Below, piece after piece: positions 1 to 10,884 of a DNA stretch of 64,000 nucleotides. Made by a program: the position numbers and the translations under genes. Each line of letters starts with the position of its first letter. Within the stretch, counting starts at the first letter, position 1. Below the pieces are notes generated by a model that saw only the letters and a program-made list of their open reading frames with translations, was not told the origin of the DNA and did not search any database. The stretch spans positions 13,461,175-13,525,174 of the forward strand of contig NW_004955447.1 in the NCBI RefSeq assembly GCF_000276665.1. Reading direction: 5' to 3'. Source of the stretch: Chinchilla lanigera. Taxonomy: Eukaryota; Chordata; Mammalia; Rodentia; Chinchillidae.

Positions 1-57
1 GTTCACAGATCTCAATATTAAACCAGAAACACTAAATCTATTGGAAGAGAAAGTAGG
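1..57 (+). mobile_element. L1 ORF2 C-terminal fragment, cut at the window edge
   Basis: Reading from base 2 gives FTDLNIKPETLNLLEEKVG, the conserved segment of L1 ORF2 C-terminal to the reverse transcriptase. The same segment recurs at about 60110-60160 and, in part, at about 45850. Similarity stops abruptly at about base 57 in the middle of ORF2, so this piece lacks the L1 3' end. The rest lies left of the window. Confidence 0.8.
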
Positions 58-189
58 TGTAAGTAGTTTTTATTGTGTGTTTCCCTGTTTCTTGATGTGT
101 TCGTTTGCTCTTTAAATCAAGGAGCTAATTTGTAAAGAGTGACATAGAATTTCCACATTACTTCTCTTTTCCTCAACCCCGCATTGACT

Positions 190-1640
190 GTCTAGTATTA
201 CAGACAAGCACTAGGGCATTTGCTAGCAACTGATGAGCCAAAATTGATATATTACTGACTAAAGTTCATTATTTACACAGTTCACTCTATGTTTTGTAAA
301 GGAGATGGGTTTTTAAGGAAGGCACAAAGGCACCTACCATTATCAGGCAAAATAGTTTCACCGCCCTAATAGTCTGTGTTCTGCAGACTTAAAACTTTCT
401 TTCCCCTAAATCTAAGCAACTGCTGATCTTCTACTATCTCTATAGTTTTGTTCCTTTCCCAAAATGTGATACGGGTGGAGTCTTACAGTGTGTGACCTTT
501 TCACACTGACTGCGTTCACTTAGTAATATACACTTCAGTTTCTTCCATGCAGTTCCACGGACTGACAGCATGTTTATTCCTCACACTGAGTAATATTCCA
601 CTGCATGATGGAGTAGACTTTATTCACCCACTGAATGACACCTTGGCTGCTTCTGAGTTTCAGCATTTGTGAATACAGCTGCGATACACAACTGTACACT
701 TTTGGGGTTGACGTAAGTTTTCAACTGGCTTCAGTTAGTACCAAGGTGAGTGATTGGAGGATCATGTGGCAAGAGTACGTTCAGTTTTCTAAGCTACCAA
801 ACTACCTTCCGAAATGGCTGGATGGGCCATTTATATTCCTATTAGCAATGAATGACATTCCGGTTTCTTCACAGCCACATAGGCACTCTTCCTTGCCTGT
901 GTCTGTCGCTTTGTCCATTTAGCAGTTGTGCAGTGATTTCTCCTTGTGGTTTTGGTTTATGTCTCCCAAAGAGCTAATGATGTTGAGTATCTCTAATCTA
1001 TTTATTTTTCACTTATATATTCTCTGGTGAAATGCTTTGTGTATGTCTTCTAACTGTTTTATTTCTATTTTGCTGTCAAGTTTTAAGAGTTCTTTACTTA
1101 TTCTGGCAAGAGCCTCACTCAGACATACGATTTGCAGATACTTTTCTTTACTATATATTTCAATGTCTTCTAAAAACTCGTAGGTTCTGAAGACATTCTC
1201 CTATAGTTTCTTCTAACAGTTTTACCCTTTACATTTCGTTCATGCTCTATTTTTCATTAATGTTTTTATGAGATACAAGATTTGAGTTAAGGCCCATACT
1301 TTTAGTTTTGCCTATGGTTATCCAGTTTTCTAAAAACATTTTTTGAAAATACAGTTTGCCACCATTGGCTATGTTGCATCTTTGTCAGAAATAACTTGTC
1401 TGTAATTCTGTGAGGGCTTTCTTGGTTCTGTGCTTTATTGCACTGATTGATACAAGTGACACTTTCTTAAGCAATAATGCACACCCTTGATTACAATAGT
1501 TACATAATAAAATTTCAAATTGGGTACACTCATTCTTTTTCTTAAGAAAATATTTGAACTGTCTAGTTCCCTTTTGTATCCATGCAAATACTGTACCTTA
1601 ATATCTACTAGTCCTTTTCTAAACCAAAAGAGTATATTAG
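190..1640 (-). mobile_element. Ancient L1 (L1M type), 3' UTR and ORF2 C-terminal part, reversed
   Basis: Read on the minus strand this follows the mammalian L1M 3' region. It includes the 3' UTR stretch at about 350-520, the ORF2 'VEYYSV'-like segment at about 585-605 (plus-strand gagtaatattccactgcatg), and the upstream ORF2 region to about 1640. It is heavily mutated with no open frame. The placement is from remembered L1M consensus; the exact subfamily is not determined. Confidence 0.8.
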
Positions 1641-2309
1641 TGGATCAATTAGAATAAACAAAATATTTTAAATCTCACACTTAAAAATGGAAAGATGGTG
1701 TGTGTTTATGTGTGTGTGTGTTGCATGTTAGTGATCATAATAAAAGAATAAGAAAAGGTTTTATTATAGTACAATGTATATGAATGTATCAATGCCAAAC
1801 ACACCATTACTCTCAATTGTAATTTATTTCTTCAGTGTATTGCTTGATGCTTGGTAAACATCCAATAAATGGTAAGAAATACCTAAATTAACATAAAGAT
1901 AGATTTGCCTTACTACACAGTAATGGAATTGCTAAGGAGAAGGCATGTTTTCTACCTCATTGGACACATTGCTGAAAAGATGAAGATCCTTGTGTATTCA
2001 TTTCAAAGCAACTATCATGACCTTCTGACTATGCCTTTTATGTTCAAGAAGAGTCCATTTCTGCTCAGTCTCATCACTGTTTTATTGAACACATTTTAGG
2101 TTCAGTATGTAGGACAAGACAGCTCTTTGTTTGACCATTCCAGTGGCAAAAGAGTGAGTACTGCGGTAAGGAAATCAGTAGACAGAACAGAGAACATTAA
2201 GCAAATATACACCTATCATTAGAATTAATTTAAAGTAGCAGAAGTTTTAATGATTAAGATGTTTCAGTAAGAGGGAAGAATAAATTGATTAGAATATACT
2301 GATTAGATT
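1641..2309. other. No recognised feature
   Basis: AT-rich sequence without a convincing gene. Around 1835-1870 a short stretch ending in 'ccaataaatgg' resembles the 3' end of a MIR SINE but is too short to call. A short TG-rich run lies near 1700-1722. Confidence 0.5.
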
Positions 2310-2466
2310 AGAATAATATTTATTGCTGAGGGACTGCTAAGAAGGTGAGTAGGGTCAGACACAAAGGATTGTTTTATAGCCATTGTTAAGAATAAATGTT
2401 TATTGTTGAGTGATTGTTAAGAAGGCGAGTGGGATCAGACACAAAGGATTTGTGTTATAACCATTG
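2310..2466. repeat. Two-copy tandem duplication, unit about 79 bp
   Basis: Copy 1 spans 2310-2385 and copy 2 spans 2389-2466. Both contain 'tcagacacaaaggatt' and end in 'ccattg'. They differ by scattered substitutions and small indels, so the duplication is old but still obvious. Confidence 0.85.
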
Positions 2467-4744
2467 GGAGTTCAGTTTATGCCTTATCTCTTAATGTACA
2501 GCCTGGTACAACTCTGACAGGAAATAGAATTACAGCCCAGGAAGACTTACTATCTTGATGTATAGCGTGAGAGCCACACAAATTGATTATACACTAGCTC
2601 ATTACTGCAAAGAAAAATCTATAGCTGCTAATAGTTTTGCTCTTGGGGTTGAAAGTCACAAAAATATTGTATTCCTTGTCCCTGAATATTAATTAATTTT
2701 TCTTCAGTGACCACTTGGGGAAGTAAAAGACCACAGCAGGCTAAAAGGATCTCATAAAATTCAACTACTATGTATTGAAAGAAAATAAAATGTACTTTTA
2801 TGCGAGGGTGTGTTTCCTTATATAATAGCGTTGGTTATAATTAGTATCACTGTATCCCTCTATGTTATCCCTAATGATTATCTATAACAATTCCAATTAT
2901 TCTTCAGGAAATCCTGATAGATCAAAGTAGGTGCAACCATGCATTGTACATATGGCAATGTACTTAACCCTTTTTATGGTGTTAAAAATTATTGTCTGGC
3001 TCCATCTTGACTGGGAATATCTGATTCAAATTCATGAGAATAGTGCATAAAAATAAAATATATCTGTACAAGACAGATGGGAAAATGTTTTCCCAACTGA
3101 AATAACTTTTGCTCCTATTTTGTATGGTTTAACTACAAAAACAAATGTTTCAATTGATAAATGAAACCACCTGAACACGAATTCCTGTATGCCCCTGAAG
3201 GTAGGGAAACTTAGTAAGCATCTTAATTCCTCTGCTGCTGTTTCCCCACCTGTTAGCCAAGAGAATAAGGAAGAATTTCTTCACAAAGAAAAAAAAGTTT
3301 CACTTTAATCAGTATTTTTAAATATAGAAAATGTTATAAGCACTGTAAAACCTAAAGTGAAATACTTAAACGTTGCACATAAAATTGAAACTAATTGACT
3401 ATATGCATTCAATCTCATTAATAAGAATCCAAAGTTTGGTGTTAGAAAATCTAGAACTGCTAGGCTGCAGAGATGACCCAATGCCTTGTCCCTCACCTTT
3501 TGCATCAATATATTTTATCATGTAACTTTGCAATGCCCTCTCATCAGGGAAGGAGTGAACACGATCGCTATCCCTAGACTCAGCTATGCATTACTTTAAC
3601 AAGTGTGATGTTAACAGATATGATGCCGTGAAAAGAATGAATGGGCTTATACAACTGGGTTTCAGACACAACCTGTCTACTACCACCATGTGAAGGCACA
3701 CTTCACCAGCACGACAGTAAGAGCACAGGGAAAAGAGCTAGATCACGTAACAACCAGGCAGTCTTTAGGCAGGACCGGCAGACTTGCTAAGACCACTCCA
3801 TTCATAAATCAGGGTATTTGTTTGCCACAGGAATTTTGTGGTTGGTTGTTTGTTCCACATCACTATTATGACAATTTATAATGAAAAATGTATGCTGAAA
3901 GTAGAGTGCCTCTGTATCAAAAATAAAATCCATTGAATTGGCAACCATGAAATAGGTGGTAAACATATGATTGAAGGAGGATTGGAAAGTTGGAAGAATA
4001 TTGCTATAGGAAAAGAGAATACGGTCATTTCTGTCAGGAGGGGTTCATAAGGAGGAAAACACATGTAACCACAAAAGTTAGAAAACAAGCCAGTGAGCTG
4101 GAAGGTGTGACTTGAGTAGGCTCCAAGAAAATGCTAAATACATTTTTCTTTGCTTTTAGCTTTCACAGTAAGAAGGAAAAAATGCAGAATTAAGAACTGG
4201 TCAGTTTCCAAGCAGTAGTTACTGGGCATGGAGAGAGTGCAAATCTCCTGAAAATTCCTAGTTGGAAAAACAAAACCTTTGAGCCTGTTAAACAAGTAAG
4301 AGTTTCTCATACCAATACATTCACTCAAGATAAAGACTAAATCAGGGGTCTTTGAATCCCTTTGATAAGACATCTGAAAAAGTTAAATAAGTGACTCTAG
4401 CTGGTCAAATGGACATCTAGAAATGCTAATAGCTTTGTTCACAACTGATTAATTTGTCCAAACTACCAATAGTTAAGTAACAAGATAGGCATGTTTTGAA
4501 AACAATTGAGATGTAGATTTGGGTGAATGTAGTGAACTGAAATCTCATGTATAGGAAACCCACACAGTTTTTAAGATAGTTGTACTTGCAAAATAAAATT
4601 TCAGTGTAGAATAAGATATTGTATTTTATTTCCCAAAGTAACACCAACTTTCTCTAAAGGGCCTTTGCCCTTCTCACACTATAGCAGCAAGGTTTAATGA
4701 AGAAACATTTTCCATTCCAGGGTAGTGGACATTGGCAATATTTA
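2467..4744. other. Apparently single-copy sequence
   Basis: No repeat family, exon or RNA gene recognised. Short open frames on both strands (for example 3690-3881 and 4134-4373) have no recognisable domains and look like chance. Confidence 0.5.
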
Positions 4745-4762
4745 ACACACACACACACACAC
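4745..4762. repeat. (AC)n microsatellite
   Basis: About nine AC dinucleotides. Confidence 0.95.
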
Positions 4763-4839
4763 CATTTACTATGTTGTAGAGTTTTGGGGTACATGAATTT
4801 GGAGTGGGAAAAGGGTAAAGAACTTCTCTCTACTTTATG

Positions 4840-5310
4840 ATCTCTAAAACTTCAGCTACAGAACTTGAGGATCAACAGTTCCAGTTATCTGAAGGTGGTT
4901 TGCTAAGATACCCAATGATAGATGCAGTCAACAACCTTGGCTGGATGTATGGGGTAGAATGTCTTCACATGACCTGGGAACTTCTCAAAGCATGCTGGCA
5001 GTGTTTTACCAGAAAATTTGCAGACAAAAGTTTGGAACACTCTCATACTTGCCTTGTGATTGCCCTACATCACTGTAATGAGCAGGACACCCCCAGGACA
5101 GCCTGCTAGAAAACAAAGGACAGATGGAGCAGAGATAAGCTCACCAAGGTGAGCCCTTCTTGATCATTTTAAGGCCTCATACCCCAGAAATGGAAGTGAA
5201 TCCAGCAAAATTAGTAGTACCACCAGCCAACCACCTCACAAAGTTACATTTAATAAAATATTGTTGTGAGCCAACAAAGCTGTGTTCTTTGTTTTACAAA
5301 TGTTGTGCCA
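4840..5310 (+). mobile_element. Possible ancient LTR (MLT1-like)
   Basis: The right end ('taataaaatattgttgtgagccaac' region, 5250-5310) resembles the polyadenylation and R/U5 end of MLT1 LTRs. The 5' half was not matched. It contains a 90-codon open frame (4837-5109) with no recognised domain. The family call is tentative. Confidence 0.3.
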
Positions 5311-5991
5311 AAATAAGGGAATACTCACTTCTCAGACCCTAAACGATATGCATTAAGAGGGCCACTTTTAATTTATACTGTACTATATTACATAAGAATT
5401 GTGCCTTGTAGTTGATTAACTCTTAATTCGGCTAATTGCACTATGTAAATTAGGCAGACATTTGAAAAGAGCAGAAATTTACTATTCTTGGGGAAATACT
5501 TAGATGTCCACATATTGCGTTCATACCATCTGGAGCTACAAAGAAGTGGAGACAGATGCAGGAGGTTGCCATTTGCTCTGTTAAACAGAGCTACCCAACA
5601 AATTACCTGTAGAATGCAGTTAATGTTAAATGGAGTACCAGTGACATTTGCACATCTGTCTGTGGAGACAAATGTACTTCCGTAACATTTTACTGCAGGA
5701 AATGTCCTATGTGAAAACAACACTGATGAGCCACTTTGAAATAAAATGGCCTATAAAAATAGAAATGATCACCTTACCAGTGAAAAGTGAATGTCAACTG
5801 TAAATACATCTTTGGCTATTTAAGTCTGTAAACTACAATTCATAAGAAATATGATAAAAATGTGGTTAATGTTAAAATTGAAAAGAAATTATTATAGTAA
5901 AAGATACATTACCATCAACTGCCCTCAAAACACCCTCCCTCACTTCAAACACTCTTATTCTGCATCATTCTTGCCACTACCTGAAGCAGTT
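5311..5991. other. Apparently single-copy sequence
   Basis: No recognised repeat or gene. Two antiparallel open frames at 5388-5723 have no recognisable product. Confidence 0.45.
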
Positions 5992-6504
5992 ATGGAAGTC
6001 CTCTCTGTATTTCATTAGTACACATGTGTAGTACGTGAAGGGTACATCCCTCTTAGGAAGCAGGTGCACGTACATAGCACAGCTTGATTCCTTTGTCATC
6101 CCCCTCCCCTCCCCGCCCACCTCTCTTTGTCTGTAAATCCCCTTTCCCCATTTTCATTATCATTGTTATTATCATTTTTGTCCATATTTATGGTATATAA
6201 TGTTTGCATTCATTGTGGGCATTTGGCAGATCACCTCACCTCTCCCCCATTTTCCTGGACCCTGTCCCGTTTGCAGCAGATCTATCACATTGTTTCCCTT
6301 TATCAGTCCTTTATTTTGCTCTTTATTTGTCCTTTTCCTTACTCACATGACAGATACATATGGTATTTATGCTTGTGTGTCTGATTTATTTCACTTAACA
6401 TTACATGCTCTAGGTGTATCTATTTTTCTACAAATGTCCACAACGGATCCTTCCTTTTAGTCAAATAGTATTCTATTACTTATAGGTACCACATTGTGGT
6501 AGAT

Positions 6505-7095
6505 TAACTAATGGTGAACTTGTAACACCCAGCTGAACTCGATAAGCCTGGAGCTGGGTGTAGAAGGCCCACCTGAGGACTGTTGTCAACAGCATTAACA
6601 GAGAACTGGAGAGGTCGTGAGTTCGATTCCCGGTACAGGGAAAAAAACCAAAAGAGAACTGGAGGGGAAGATGGTGCTGTTGAGTCTCCTGGGCAAGCTT
6701 GTCACACTGGCTTCCTGATATGAATGCAGCTGTTCTCATCATCGGATAAGCTTAGGCACTTGCTGTTGCTGAGGATGGCTGAAGTTCTCTTCCGGGGAGC
6801 GCTGGTCCTTAACTTGAGCATCACTTCCTGGCTCCAGCACAGATCCCTCAGCCTGCTGACACAGATCCTTTATCCTACTGGCACAGACTTTCTAGCTTCC
6901 ACCACTGACCTTTGGGCCTTCCCAGTGCAGATCCTTGATACAGACTTGCATGAGATGTTGTTGTGGGCTCTAGGTCTTCAGCTGGACTTGTGCTGGATAT
7001 TGTCACAGGATCCAGGCCCTCAGCTGGATTCTTGGGGTCTCTATTCTGTGGACAGATCTCCTGAATGCTTTTGCATTTGACTCTTTGGGTGATTA
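6505..7095. other. Unclassified insertion inside the inverted L1 (possible LTR)
   Basis: L1 similarity breaks at about 6505 and resumes at about 7095-7100. The roughly 550 bp between, excluding a small SINE at 6612-6652, is richer in G+C and has recurring 'cagatcc' and 'cagctgga' motifs. An open frame of 118 codons runs 6724-7080 without recognised domains. Size and context suit a solo LTR, but I cannot assign a family and see no clean terminal repeat. Confidence 0.45.
6612..6652 (+). mobile_element. 5'-truncated ID SINE, about 41 bp
   Basis: Contains only the B-box half of the ID SINE ('gtgagttcgattcccggtac') and its A-rich tail. Perfect 12-bp target-site duplications, agagaactggag, flank it at 6600-6611 and 6653-6664. 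Confidence 0.75.
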
Positions 7096-7499
7096 TTATA
7101 AAATAATCCTAAAAATTACATGTCCTATATTAAATCCTTTCCCTTTTAAACCCTAACCACAACACACATTTTCTTTATCCATTTTCCTGTTGAAGGATAT
7201 ACCAGCTGCTTCAAGGATTTAGTTATTATAAGTGCTTCTATAAACATGGGTAGGCATGTATTATAATATGATGCCTTTAGCTTTTATAGAAAGACACCTA
7301 CAAAGGGAATAGCTGGATCAAATGGAATTTCTATTTCTAGTTCTTTGAGAAATCTCTGTACTGACTTCCATAAAGGCTGCACTGACTTGCAGCCCCACCA
7401 GCAATGAAGGAGGGTTCCTTCTTCACCATGTCCCTACTGGATTTGTTACTGCCTGATTCCTTGATGTCTGCTGTTTTTTGTGGTGTATGATGAAACCCC

Positions 7500-7861
7500 A
7501 GGTGCACAGGAAGTAACAGGAAGAATCAACAAATGGGATTATAACTTTAAAAGCTTCAAATTAAAAAAACTTCTGCACATAAAAGGAAACAATTAGTAAA
7601 AAGACGAAGCACAAGACGAGGGGAAAATTGCCAGTTATTTCCCAAACAGAGGATCAATATTTAGAATATACGAAGAACTCAAAGAATTTAGACCCCCCCA
7701 AAATTAAATATCCAGTGAAGAAATGGGCAAATGAAATGAACAGACACTTCACAGAAGAAGTACAAATGGCCAATAAACATGCAAGAAAATGTTCAAAGTC
7801 CCTGGCCACCAGAAAAATGCAAATTAAAAGAATGATGAGATTTTATCCCACGCCAGGAAGA
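7500..7861 (+). pseudogene. L1 ORF2 C-terminal fragment (inverted 5' segment of the 5992-7874 L1)
   Basis: The open part 7628-7882 reads ...KYPVKKWANEMNRHF and MANKHARKC...MQIK, matching the conserved L1 ORF2 C-terminal blocks (IKKWA-MNRHF, CS-SLA-R-MQIK). Upstream, 7510-7625, gives further ORF2-like sequence with frameshifts. It is a non-functional remnant with no start of its own. The last codons run past the target-site duplication into flank. Confidence 0.8.
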
Positions 7862-7874
7862 ATGGAAGTCCTCT

Positions 7875-8313
7875 TTCTCTAGGTGCACTGTCATGGTTTG
7901 CCACTGTGTCCCGAATGAATATGAAACATTTACCTTTAATGTACATTTGGACTTTGAGGAAATCACACAGTGCCAGATACACTGAACAGGATGGCTGAGG
8001 ACACATCTCTGTGTTTTAATGAGTATACCTTTCCACTGTATGCCACTTGACAGTAGTGTTCACCATATATTTTAATTACAGCACATATGGACCCTCATGA
8101 AATGAGTTCCAGAGTTACTTCACAAAGTGGTAAGAATGATCTGATTTGTGTGTCTGAAGCAAAGGGGATTATTTTGAGGGGAATTATAGACAATGTGTGT
8201 TTTATGATAATAACTTTTAATTCACCATGTATTTCAATCACCCTGAGTATTAATAACCAATAATAATAGATACCATTGTTCTTCATAATTTAGATATGTA
8301 ATAGAAGCTTAAT
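7875..8313. other. No recognised feature
   Basis: AT-rich sequence between the inverted L1 and an ID SINE. Nothing identifiable. Confidence 0.45.
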
Positions 8314-8325
8314 TAAAGGTTTTTC

Positions 8326-8412
8326 TTTTTTTTTTTCCCATACCAGGAACCGAACTCACAACCTCAAGCTTGCCAGGCAGGCACTGTGCTGCTGAGCTAA
8401 ATCCGCAGCCCC
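8326..8412 (-). mobile_element. ID SINE (tRNA-Ala-derived), reversed
   Basis: On the minus strand it starts ggggctgcggatttagctca, carries the A-box and B-box region and ends in an A-rich tail (poly-T on plus). The 12-bp target-site duplication taaaggtttttc lies at 8314-8325 and 8413-8424. Confidence 0.95.
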
Positions 8413-8661
8413 TAAAGGTTTTTCAATATCCAGAAAATCTGAATGATGGGAAAGAGAATCACCTTGTCATGTTTATCTTCTCCCACAAAGAGATACTGGA
8501 ATATACCAGTTGCCCTAAGAGGATGCATTATTTCTACTTTGGGAAACGTTGATCCCTATTAGACAACACTAATTAAATTAGACAAAGGAATAACTTAAGT
8601 CATATAATTTTCAGCACATCTAAATCATTTTCATAGGTAATTCTTAGTTATTATGCCACTA

Positions 8662-8730
8662 CTATTGGGGACTGAACCCAGGGCTTTTGGCATGCAAAGC
8701 AAGTCCTCTACCATGGAGCTTCATCTCAAC
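8662..8730 (-). mobile_element. Older ID-like SINE fragment, reversed
   Basis: The minus strand reads an ID-type body with 'gtagaggacttgctttgcat' and 'gggttcagtccccaatag'. This is a different subtype from the ID at 8326-8412 and closer to the squirrel-type ID. No clear target-site duplication was seen. Confidence 0.7.
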
Positions 8731-8840
8731 TAGTTATTAATTTATCTCTAGGAATGTTTCTTCTATTTGGGGTATTAAGGAACAGTGTTACCAGACATGG
8801 GTAAAACAGCATTCTTGCTAAAAAAAAAAAATTGAGAGGA

Positions 8841-8958
8841 TCAGATACCAGTATCATTTTTGTTATTTCTGTGTTGCTTTTTATTTTTGTCTTTGTTGGT
8901 TTTTTTTTTCATTGTTGTTGTTTTGTTCATTTTTTTTTCTCTTTAAAAAAATAAAAAT
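8841..8958 (+). mobile_element. Very short L1 3' end insertion
   Basis: T/G-rich sequence ending 'ctctttaaaaaaataaaaat' resembles the last 100 bp of the lineage-specific L1 3' UTR (compare 61330-61440). A 14-bp direct repeat, aaaaattgagagga, bounds it at 8827-8840 and 8959-8972. Identity of the body is approximate; the duplication is exact. Confidence 0.65.
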
Positions 8959-9239
8959 AAAAATTGAGAGGACCTTACCGTGTGCCTTTTGGCAGGTTTC
9001 TTTAGTGCATATGATAATAAAAGGTCTATATAAGAACCTGCCAAAGTCCCTTCCAAGTTAAAATCATAAGGCTACAGATCAAAGTCAGGAAAATACAAAT
9101 GTAAATTCAAATTTTCTTCCCCACTTTCTGGGCTCCTGCCTTCTCCAGGGTTTGTGTATAAGATTTTTGTCATGACTGACTGGTACAAGGCGCCTGCCAA
9201 TGAGGGGTGCAGATGGGCACTGGAACACCGATGGCCATG

Positions 9240-9405
9240 GCTTGGCAGAGTGGCAAAACTGATTGTTCCACTTGAGCTGACTAAACGCTTTAGATCTCAG
9301 TTTCTTTGCCGGTAAAATGAGCAATTCAGTTTTCTTGATAAGACTGTCATAAGTAAACAAGCCAATGTGTGCGGAGTTTAGTATATAATAACTATTATTA
9401 TTATA
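9240..9405 (+). mobile_element. MIR SINE fossil
   Basis: 'ctcagtttctttgccggtaa' followed by 'aatgagcaattcag' matches the MIR core (ctcagtttcctcatctgtaaaatg). The 3' part ends in ATT repeats at 9390-9410. Confidence 0.55.
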
Positions 9406-10810
9406 AATATACTGCTATCCTATAGCTATTTATAATTCTTCCTATGATTCTTCCAGTTCTACTGTAGATCTCCCTCCTCTGCCTTGTCTTAGAGAAATAT
9501 GATTCAGTCATAGATATTCAAAGCTCAGGAAAACTATAGGAAGATAAAGAATCCTATGAACGTGTTTCAAGTGGTCACCTGAGCAACACTAACCTTCTCA
9601 TTATGCTAAATACATTTGAAAACAACATACATGGTTTTCTTTGCTTCCTTCCACCTTTCTAAGCACACTTGCCCACTGGACATCTCTCACTATGGAGAAC
9701 TTCGCATGACATTGTCCATCCGGTGGATTTTTCAGTGTGATTTTAGGGCAGTGTCCACACAGAGAGATCTAGATTATGCTCAGTACAAGCACATTGGCAC
9801 TATAAGCACCAAGTCACTTTGTGTAAATGTCAGAGTCTTCTGTACAGCAGTGACTGCCGCCAGCACCTATTACAAGCCCAATGCACTTTTTATGCCAGTA
9901 GATAAAAGAACTATTTCTTCATACGTTTTCTATCCAGAGGCTACCCAGACAGCTGTCAAGTGATACCCTGGCTCCCAAATCTATTACAGAACCTTCACTA
10001 AATATAATTTTATTCATGTGTATTTATGACATTTCCATAGGGTTCTCTGTACATATTTTTTCTTTATCTGAAAGGGCATTTTATTTTTCTTTCTCCTCTC
10101 TTCAGCAAAAGCACATGCCTGATGTTATTTAAGGGCTAATGTTCCAGAGCGGAGTAGTATATGAGGTCATAAATGGCTCTAGCAGTTATCAAAAGCCTCG
10201 ACTTCAACTTGAGCATTTAATCATCTGTAAAAGCCAGTTATGGGCTCATATTCTTCCCCACCATGAACATTATTTCTCCTGTATGACAAGGTAAAAATAT
10301 TCTTTAAAAAACATATTTGATAAATCTCATTATCCAAAAATCAATAATAAAAGACTTTTGTTCCTCATAATAATTTTAAAATTCTATATTTCACTCACTT
10401 ATTTCAATGTGAATTAATTACTTAATGTTTGTTCAGTACTTTAAAGATGGAATTCATTATATGTGTTAGGTAGTATTAATGGTGTTATTGTGTGAGGTTA
10501 GTTTGGAATCACGGATTAGGTGAAGAATAGCAGAAAGGAATGCACAAGAGAGAAAAAGAGATGAAATTGCTGACTTGATACATTTCGCCTCAGAGAACAT
10601 TTGGGCTTTTTTGGAGAGATAATCGATCAAATACCTTGTTGTGCATACACAGGATGTGTGACACCATTACCAGAAATTTACATAATGTACAGTGCTATGC
10701 TTCAAACATAGAAGAAAATGTTACTGACCCATACTAACAAAAGAGGCGTTTTAAATAACTTTGAAAAGTAGAGTTGAAAGGTTGATATTTATGAAGAATT
10801 TTTCAACTGT
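9406..10810. other. Mostly single-copy sequence
   Basis: No recognised gene. A 115-codon open frame (9616-9963) has no recognisable domain, signal peptide or flanking splice pattern. A stretch near 10190-10245 ('atcatctgtaaaagccagtt') is weakly MIR-like. Confidence 0.45.
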
Positions 10811-10846
10811 TTTCCATTTTCCATTTTCCATTTTCCATTACATAGT

Positions 10847-10882
<36 letters not shown>
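10811..10882. repeat. (TTTTCCA)n followed by (CA)n
   Basis: About four copies of a TTTTCCA heptamer at 10811-10838, then a (CA)n tract at about 10848-10882. Confidence 0.95.

Positions 10883-10884
<2 letters not shown>

Larger units (their letters stand above)
5992..7874 (-). mobile_element. L1 insertion with inverted 5' part, flanked by a target-site duplication
   Basis: From about 6005 to 7490 the minus strand reads as L1 3' UTR and ORF2 C-terminal region, interrupted by another insertion at about 6505-7095. From about 7500 to 7861 the plus strand reads the adjoining upstream part of ORF2. The two parts abut at the ORF2 'TP(V)RM-IIK' region. The 13-bp direct repeat atggaagtcctct bounds the whole (5992-6004 and 7862-7874). 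This is the expected product of one L1 insertion by twin priming. The tail next to the left repeat is eroded and no clear poly-T run remains. Confidence 0.8.

Noticed and set aside
9616..9963. 115-codon frame in non-repeat sequence
   Set aside because: Considered as an exon, but no splice sites, family or codon bias could be supported by eye.
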